Of a stretch of DNA of 64,000 nucleotides, positions 59,531 to 64,000 are shown piece after piece. Under the pieces are notes generated by a model, which was given only the letters and a program-made list of their open reading frames with translations, made no database searches and was not told where the DNA came from. Origin of the DNA: Mesorhizobium sp. NZP2077 (lineage in GTDB: Bacteria; Pseudomonadota; Alphaproteobacteria; Rhizobiales; Rhizobiaceae); the NCBI RefSeq assembly GCF_013170805.1, contig NZ_CP051293.1, forward strand, positions 1,426,001-1,490,000, read 5' to 3'. Made by a program: the position numbers and the translations under genes. The stretch's first letter is position 1; each line of letters starts with the position of its first letter.

Positions 59531-60940
59531 ATGCCGACCGAAGTCATTCTTCCCAAGGTCGACATGGACATGGCGACCGGACAAATCTCGCGCTGGTTCG
59601 CCGAGGAAGGTGCCCAGGTCAAGAAGGGCGACGTGCTGTTCGAGATCGAGACCGACAAGGCGGCGATGGAAATCGATGCGCCGGCCAGCGGTGTGCTGCG
59701 TGACGTAACCGGCAAGGAAGGCGTTAATATTCCTGTCGGCGCGCCGGTTGCGTGGATCTATGCCGATGGCGAGGCTTACGCGCCAATCTCCCCCCTCGAG
59801 CGGGAGATGTCGGCGACGCCGACAGAGGGGGTCGCCTCAGAAGGCACCGCCCTGGCGCCGAGCCCGGTCGAACCGACCCCACCCGACCGGCCTGCGGCCG
59901 GCCACCCTCCCCTCGAGGGGGAGGGGAAAACCCGCGCGACGCCTTTGGCGCGGCGTTTGGCTCGGGAAGCGGGTATTGCTCTTTCCGAAATATCCGGCAC
60001 GGGTCCATATGGCCGTGTTGTGAAGGCGGACATCGACGCAGCGCTCTCCTCCCCCCTTGAGGGGGAGGTGTCCGCGAAGCGGACGGAGGGGGTCGCCTCA
60101 GAAGGCACCTCCCAGTCCAGCACCGCCTTGGCGCCGAGTCCGGTCGAGCCGACCCCACCCGACCGGCCTTTGGCCGGCCACCCTCCCCTCAAGGAGGAGG
60201 GGGATGTTCTGCGCCTCTTCGAACCCGGCTCCTACGAACTCGTCCCGCATGACAATATGCGCAAGACCATCGCGCGGCGTCTCGTCGAGGCCAAGACCAC
60301 CATTCCGCATTTCTACCTGACGCTCGATTGCGAACTTGATGCGCTGCTCGCGCTGCGCACGCAGATCAATGCGGCGGCTCCCGTCAACAAGACCGACAAG
60401 GGCGAGGTGCCCGCCTACAAGGTGTCGGTCAACGACATGGTCATCAAGGCGATGGCGATGGCGCTGAAGGCGGTGCCGGATGCCAATGCCTCATGGACCG
60501 AAAGCGCCATGGTCAAGCACAAGCACGCCGATGTCGGCGTTGCCGTCTCGATCCCCGGCGGCCTGATCACGCCGATCATTCGGCATGCGGACGAAAAGAC
60601 GCTGTCCACCATCTCCAACGAGATGAAGGATCTGGCCAGCCGTGCGCGCAGCCGCAAGCTGAAGCCGGAAGAATACCAGGGCGGCACCACAGCGGTGTCG
60701 AACCTCGGCATGTTCGGCATCAAGGACTTTGCCGCCGTGATCAACCCGCCGCATGCGACGATCCTTGCGGTCGGCGCCGGTGAAGAGCGGGCGGTGGTCA
60801 AGAATGGCGAGATCAAGATCGCGACCGTGATGTCGGTGACCTTGTCGACCGACCATCGCGCCGTCGACGGCGCACTCGGTGCCGAACTGCTGGTCGCCTT
60901 CAAGCGGCTGATCGAGAACCCGATGGGCATGCTGGTCTAG
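59531..60940 (+). CDS. Dihydrolipoamide acyltransferase E2 with repeat-derived linkers
   Basis: A 469-residue E2. The lipoyl domain covers 1-78, with lipoylated K43 in EIETDKAAMEIDA. The peripheral-subunit-binding domain covers about 135-170 (ATPLARRLAREAGIALSEIS). The catalytic domain starts near 230, with STDHRAVDGALGAE as the active-site motif. Both linkers (about 86-132 and 172-225) share the sequence EPTPPDRP-AGHPPL and are encoded by two copies of a palindromic DNA repeat inserted in frame. All functional residues are intact, so it is probably active. Last intact gene of the operon. Confidence 0.93.
   Translation: MPTEVILPKVDMDMATGQISRWFAEEGAQVKKGDVLFEIETDKAAMEIDAPASGVLRDVTGKEGVNIPVGAPVAWIYADGEAYAPISPLEREMSATPTEGVASEGTALAPSPVEPTPPDRPAAGHPPLEGEGKTRATPLARRLAREAGIALSEISGTGPYGRVVKADIDAALSSPLEGEVSAKRTEGVASEGTSQSSTALAPSPVEPTPPDRPLAGHPPLKEEGDVLRLFEPGSYELVPHDNMRKTIARRLVEAKTTIPHFYLTLDCELDALLALRTQINAAAPVNKTDKGEVPAYKVSVNDMVIKAMAMALKAVPDANASWTESAMVKHKHADVGVAVSIPGGLITPIIRHADEKTLSTISNEMKDLASRARSRKLKPEEYQGGTTAVSNLGMFGIKDFAAVINPPHATILAVGAGEERAVVKNGEIKIATVMSVTLSTDHRAVDGALGAELLVAFKRLIENPMGMLV
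59787..59926. repeat. Palindromic repeat inside E2, copy A
   Basis: About 140 bp in the lipoyl/binding-domain linker. It starts and ends with hairpins (CTCCCCCCTCGAGCGGGAG and CCTCCCCTCGAGGGGGAGG) and contains GTCGGC-gac-GCCGAC. It is open in the gene's frame. Confidence 0.85.
60045..60203. repeat. Palindromic repeat inside E2, copy B
   Basis: About 159 bp in the binding-domain/catalytic linker, the same element with an extra 12 bp. Its internal hairpin is GTCCGC-gaa-GCGGAC: one base pair is changed on both sides relative to copy A, so pairing is kept. Confidence 0.85.
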
Positions 60941-61795
60941 GAAAAACATCGGCTATTCGCTTAAGGTGGCGAAGCTCGACAAGGCCGTCGCGCGCCAGAA
61001 GGTGGAAGACGCGCTGGCTTTGGTCGATCTGCAGGGGCTGGGCGAGCGCAGGCCCGCCAATCTCTCCGGCGGCCAGCGCCAGCGTGTGGCCTGGCGCGTT
61101 GTCTTGTCGCCACGCCGTCACTGGTGCTGTTCGACGAGCCGCTCGCCAATCTCGACGTGCATCTCAGAGCCTCGATGGAGGATGGTTTCGCCGCCTTCCA
61201 CAAGCGCACCGGCACCACCATCGTCGACATCACCCATGATCAGGCCGAAGCGATGGCGCTGGCCGACCGCATCGCGGTGATGGATCATGGGCCCCTGGCG
61301 CAGCTCGCGACGCCGCGCCAGCTCTATCATGAGCCGGCAAATGAAATGGTAGCATCCTTCATCTCGCAAGGCATTCTGCTGCCGGCCGATGTCTTGACGG
61401 GCGAAGACGGCGGCCATTGCAAGGTCAGGGTTCTCGGAACCGAGCTGGTGGTCCGCTGCCGGCCTGGCGAAAGGCCGCGTGCGGGTGCGAAGATCTGCTG
61501 CCGGTCAGCGGATCTCGATGTGTCACCGGACGGTGCGGGCTTCGATGGCCTCGTCAAGCGGGTGGTCTACCAAGGGGGATCGGCGCGTATCGAATTCACG
61601 CCCTCGGCCGGCCCCGACCTCACTTTGCACTTCGAACAACCCGACCCGGTCTTGCTGGAGAGCGGAGCGCAGGCGCGCCTGCGAATAATATATAAAGCCC
61701 AGCTGGCTGATCCCGGCCGCGGGATCAACCGCGTGCTGATGCTGGACCCGCTTGGCGGCTTTGGCGAACGGTTTGTGGATGGGCTCCTGAGCTGA
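60941..61795 (+). pseudogene. Remnant of a sugar-type ABC transporter ATPase
   Basis: Homology begins immediately after the E2 stop at KNIGYSLKVAKLDKA and runs to LSGGQRQRVAW. The reading frame then shifts near 61090-61124 and resumes at LFDEPLANLDVHL, THDQAEAMALADRIAV and a TOBE-like end. About 90 N-terminal residues with Walker A are missing, and small deletions disrupt the signature-to-Walker-B stretch. It cannot encode a working ATPase. It was probably truncated by recombination that also set its border at the E2 gene. Confidence 0.85.
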
Positions 61796-61899
61796 TCTTC
61801 CTGTGCGCGCGCCCGATCACCAGGCTATCAGCGGCTAAATCGCGCCAATCCGGCGGCTTATGCTTGAAGCTGCCGCTATTTCATTCCACATCGGGCGCA

Positions 61900-63084
61900 A
61901 TGAACGGCAAGATACGAGAATGGTTTCGCAATTGGCGATGGGCCTTGGCCGCTTCGCTGATCCTGCATGCCTTGATCGCAGCGTTCTTGTTCTTTGGCGT
62001 GCCGAGATCCGAGCAGCAGCCGGATCCGCAGGAACAGCCCGTCAATGTCGCGATCGTGCCGCCGCCCGAGAAGCCTAAGCCGAAACCTGCTCCAAAGCCA
62101 CCGGAGCCGACACCTCAAAAGAAGGCTGAAAAGCCGCCTGAACAAAAGCCGCCTGTACAAAAGCCGCCTCCGGAACCGCCGAAACCGTCAGACGACCAGG
62201 TGCTGAAGCGCGTCTTTCAGTATGGCCAGAAGGATACCGGGCCGGAGAAATCGCTCGACGGAAGCAGTGCCAAACCCAACACGCCGTCGCCGGCCAATGA
62301 TGAGGCGGCGAAGCCGCCTGTAGCACCGACACCCACGCCGACCCAGCCCGCCCCGGCTGCAACGCCACAGCAGCAGTCAGAGCCCAGCAAGCCCGACGAG
62401 AAGCCGGCCACCGTTGCGCCGGACGAAAAGCCCGCGCAAACCGAGGAAAAGCAGGCGACCGAGGATACCGATAAACAACAGCCGGACAAGCAGGAGCCGG
62501 CGCCTCAAACCGACGAGAAGCAAGAGGTCGTGACGCCAAAGCCATTGGCGGCCGAGACCGGTGATAAGCCGGCGCCTCCAGCCTCAACTGGAAAGGCAAA
62601 GCCCAAACCTGCCAAGACAATGACGTTCAAACCCGCAAGAGCCTTCAAAGCGCCGATCGGGAATGCTGGAAGGTCAAATCCTACCAACAACGACGTTGCA
62701 GGATCGCCGATCTATTCTGGTCTTCCGGGCGTCAGAAAGCTCTACTCGCAGGGGGCAACCGGCAATGCGTTCGCCACAAGCTCCATGGAGAATGTGCCGC
62801 GCGGTCAGCGCGTGGCCACCCTTTGCGGCAATGTTCTGAGCCAGGAACTGCAAAGTGCCGACTTTCCGGTCAAATGGGTGCCAACCATTACGCTGGACAA
62901 AGGCAATGTTCTCAATCCTCCTCAGACGGCCTTCAGCACCAGAAACGCCTGGTACAATCTAAACTTCCGGTGCGAGGTAGACGCCGATGCGACGAGGGTC
63001 CTATCCTTCAACTTCCGTGTGGGGTCATTAGTCCCGCCTGGCGAATGGGCCAGCCGTGGATTCACTAAGTATCCGCTAAATTAG
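61900..63084 (+). CDS. TonB-like DUF930 protein, copy 1
   Basis: A 394-residue envelope protein. One membrane span lies at about 12-30 (WALAASLILHALIAAFLFFG). A long Pro/Lys/Glu/Gln-rich rod follows (about 45-240), as in TonB, then a C-terminal DUF930 domain (about 290-394) with RVATLCGNVLSQELQ and WYNLNFRCEVDADATR. The two cysteines there could form a disulfide. A TTG 36 nt upstream is in frame, and its 12 codons are kept in copy 2. The role is unknown; the layout suggests a cell-wall-spanning protein anchored in the inner membrane. Confidence 0.85.
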   Translation: MNGKIREWFRNWRWALAASLILHALIAAFLFFGVPRSEQQPDPQEQPVNVAIVPPPEKPKPKPAPKPPEPTPQKKAEKPPEQKPPVQKPPPEPPKPSDDQVLKRVFQYGQKDTGPEKSLDGSSAKPNTPSPANDEAAKPPVAPTPTPTQPAPAATPQQQSEPSKPDEKPATVAPDEKPAQTEEKQATEDTDKQQPDKQEPAPQTDEKQEVVTPKPLAAETGDKPAPPASTGKAKPKPAKTMTFKPARAFKAPIGNAGRSNPTNNDVAGSPIYSGLPGVRKLYSQGATGNAFATSSMENVPRGQRVATLCGNVLSQELQSADFPVKWVPTITLDKGNVLNPPQTAFSTRNAWYNLNFRCEVDADATRVLSFNFRVGSLVPPGEWASRGFTKYPLN

Positions 63085-63304
63085 GCCGGCGCGCTGGATT
63101 GGCGCCCATCCTGGCGGCGGCGAACTGGCTGATCCCAGGTCTTGATGGATCGGATCGTGGGCGGCAACTCGTTGAGCCGCCCCAGCGCCTTTGTCGGGCT
63201 GCCCTGGGTGTGGCGATCCAAATCGATGAGCTGCCAGCGGCTTTATTGCGCAAATCCAAAGCCTACGCTTGAAGCTGCCTCTATTTCATTCCACATCGGT
63301 CGGG

Positions 63305-64000
63305 ATGAAGGACGAGGCACGCGAACGGCGTCGGAATCTGTTGTGGGGCATCCCCGCATCGCTGGTCCTGCATGCGCTTATCGCGGCGATCCTGATATAT
63401 GGCCTGCCAATTCCTCCCCAACAGCGGCAGGAGGAGCAGCCGGTCAATGTCGCGCTCGTGCCTCCGCCCGATCAGCCGAAACCGAAACCTGCTCCCGTGC
63501 CGCCTCCTAAGCCACCGGAGCCGAAGGTTGAAAAACCACCCGAGCAGAAGGTTGAAAAGCCGCCTCCGCCGGACAAGCAGGTACAGAATCCCCCGCCAGT
63601 CGAGGTCCTGAAGCCTGTCTTTCAGTTCGGCGACAAGGATGCCGGCCCGAGGAAATCTCTGGATGGGGCCAGCGCTCAAGACGGCTCGCCGGCGCCGGCC
63701 AAGGATGACGCGTCGAAGCCGCCGGCCGAGCCGAAGCCCGCGGAGAACCAGCCTGCCACGCCGCCAGACGCCGAGCAGCGGGCAGAACCAACCAAGGCCG
63801 ACAAGAAGCCGGTAACCGCGACGGACGCGAAGCCGACACAGGATGCGGAGAAGCAGGCAGCTTCAACCGAGATGGATAAACAACAGGCAGCCAAACAGGA
63901 GGCAGACAGGCAGGCGGCACTCGACGCCGCCAAGCAACAGGGCGCGGCACCAGCGCCTTTGGCTGCTGATGGCGGCGGCGAGATCGAGCTTCCCATGTCA
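63305..64000 (+). CDS. TonB-like DUF930 protein, copy 2, C-terminus beyond window
   Basis: The open frame runs off the window after 232 residues. It starts MKDEARERRRNLLWGIPASL, has one membrane span at about 15-35 and then a Pro/Lys/Ala/Gln-rich rod like copy 1 (EEQPVNVALVPPPDQPKPKP). FQFGDKDAGPRKSLDG matches FQYGQKDTGPEKSLDG of copy 1. The 36 nt before the ATG are nearly identical to those of copy 1. This is a tandem duplicate with a diverged rod; the DUF930 end is expected just outside the window. Confidence 0.83.
   Translation, partial: MKDEARERRRNLLWGIPASLVLHALIAAILIYGLPIPPQQRQEEQPVNVALVPPPDQPKPKPAPVPPPKPPEPKVEKPPEQKVEKPPPPDKQVQNPPPVEVLKPVFQFGDKDAGPRKSLDGASAQDGSPAPAKDDASKPPAEPKPAENQPATPPDAEQRAEPTKADKKPVTATDAKPTQDAEKQAASTEMDKQQAAKQEADRQAALDAAKQQGAAPAPLAADGGGEIELPMS

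Overview
The window reads as chromosomal DNA of a Mesorhizobium-like member of the Rhizobiales (Alphaproteobacteria). The evidence is high GC, a PhyR-NepR-EcfG general stress response locus, HWE-type histidine kinases, DUF930 proteins, and dispersed palindromic intergenic repeats of the kind common in Mesorhizobium. No rRNA, tRNA, CRISPR array, transposase or phage gene was seen. The genus is an inference from gene content, not from a marker gene.

Region 1 (1-9761) is a general stress island. The core phyR, nepR and ecfG genes sit among two HWE kinases, a lone receiver protein, a Crp/Fnr regulator, small membrane proteins (DUF1328, DUF883, a holin-like protein, a 57-residue protein), a lipid kinase and a triple PRC-barrel protein. 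Nine sites match GGAAC-N16-CGTT, the known EcfG promoter, each correctly placed ahead of a gene.

Region 2 (9759-14734) holds an 8-bp tandem repeat, a sulfatase/phosphonate monoester hydrolase-like enzyme, an mhq-like operon (ring-cleaving dioxygenase, hydrolase, small acetyltransferase) and an M19 dipeptidase.

Region 3 (14742-30878) looks like one amine catabolic regulon. It has a GcvT-like enzyme with two FAD oxidoreductases, a methyltransferase, a BetI-like TetR regulator, two PotD-like binding proteins, a flavin amine oxidase, a PotABC-type transporter, a class III aminotransferase and a Rieske oxygenase. Near-identical 16-bp palindromes lie ahead of three of its transcription units, suggesting joint control by the TetR protein.

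Region 4 (31303-42357) carries small unknown exported proteins, a hybrid kinase, an OmpR-type regulator, a regulator with a degenerate receiver, an L,D-transpeptidase and an RND efflux pump with its TetR repressor.

Region 5 (42365-49868) is a sugar ABC importer with a SIS-domain enzyme, a PfkB kinase and a divergent ROK regulator, an arrangement like Amadori-compound (fructoselysine) pathways.

Region 6 (50041-55884) has a PiT phosphate transporter, then a ketone/hydroxybutyrate group (patatin, acetoacetate decarboxylase, 3-hydroxybutyrate dehydrogenase) and a metallophosphoesterase.

Region 7 (56170-60940) is a four-gene operon: a SAF-domain oxidoreductase followed by a 2-oxoacid or acetoin dehydrogenase complex (E1 alpha, E1 beta, E2). 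The E2 gene carries two in-frame copies of a palindromic repeat exactly in its two interdomain linkers. After it come an ABC ATPase pseudogene and two tandem TonB-like DUF930 paralogues, the second cut by the window end.
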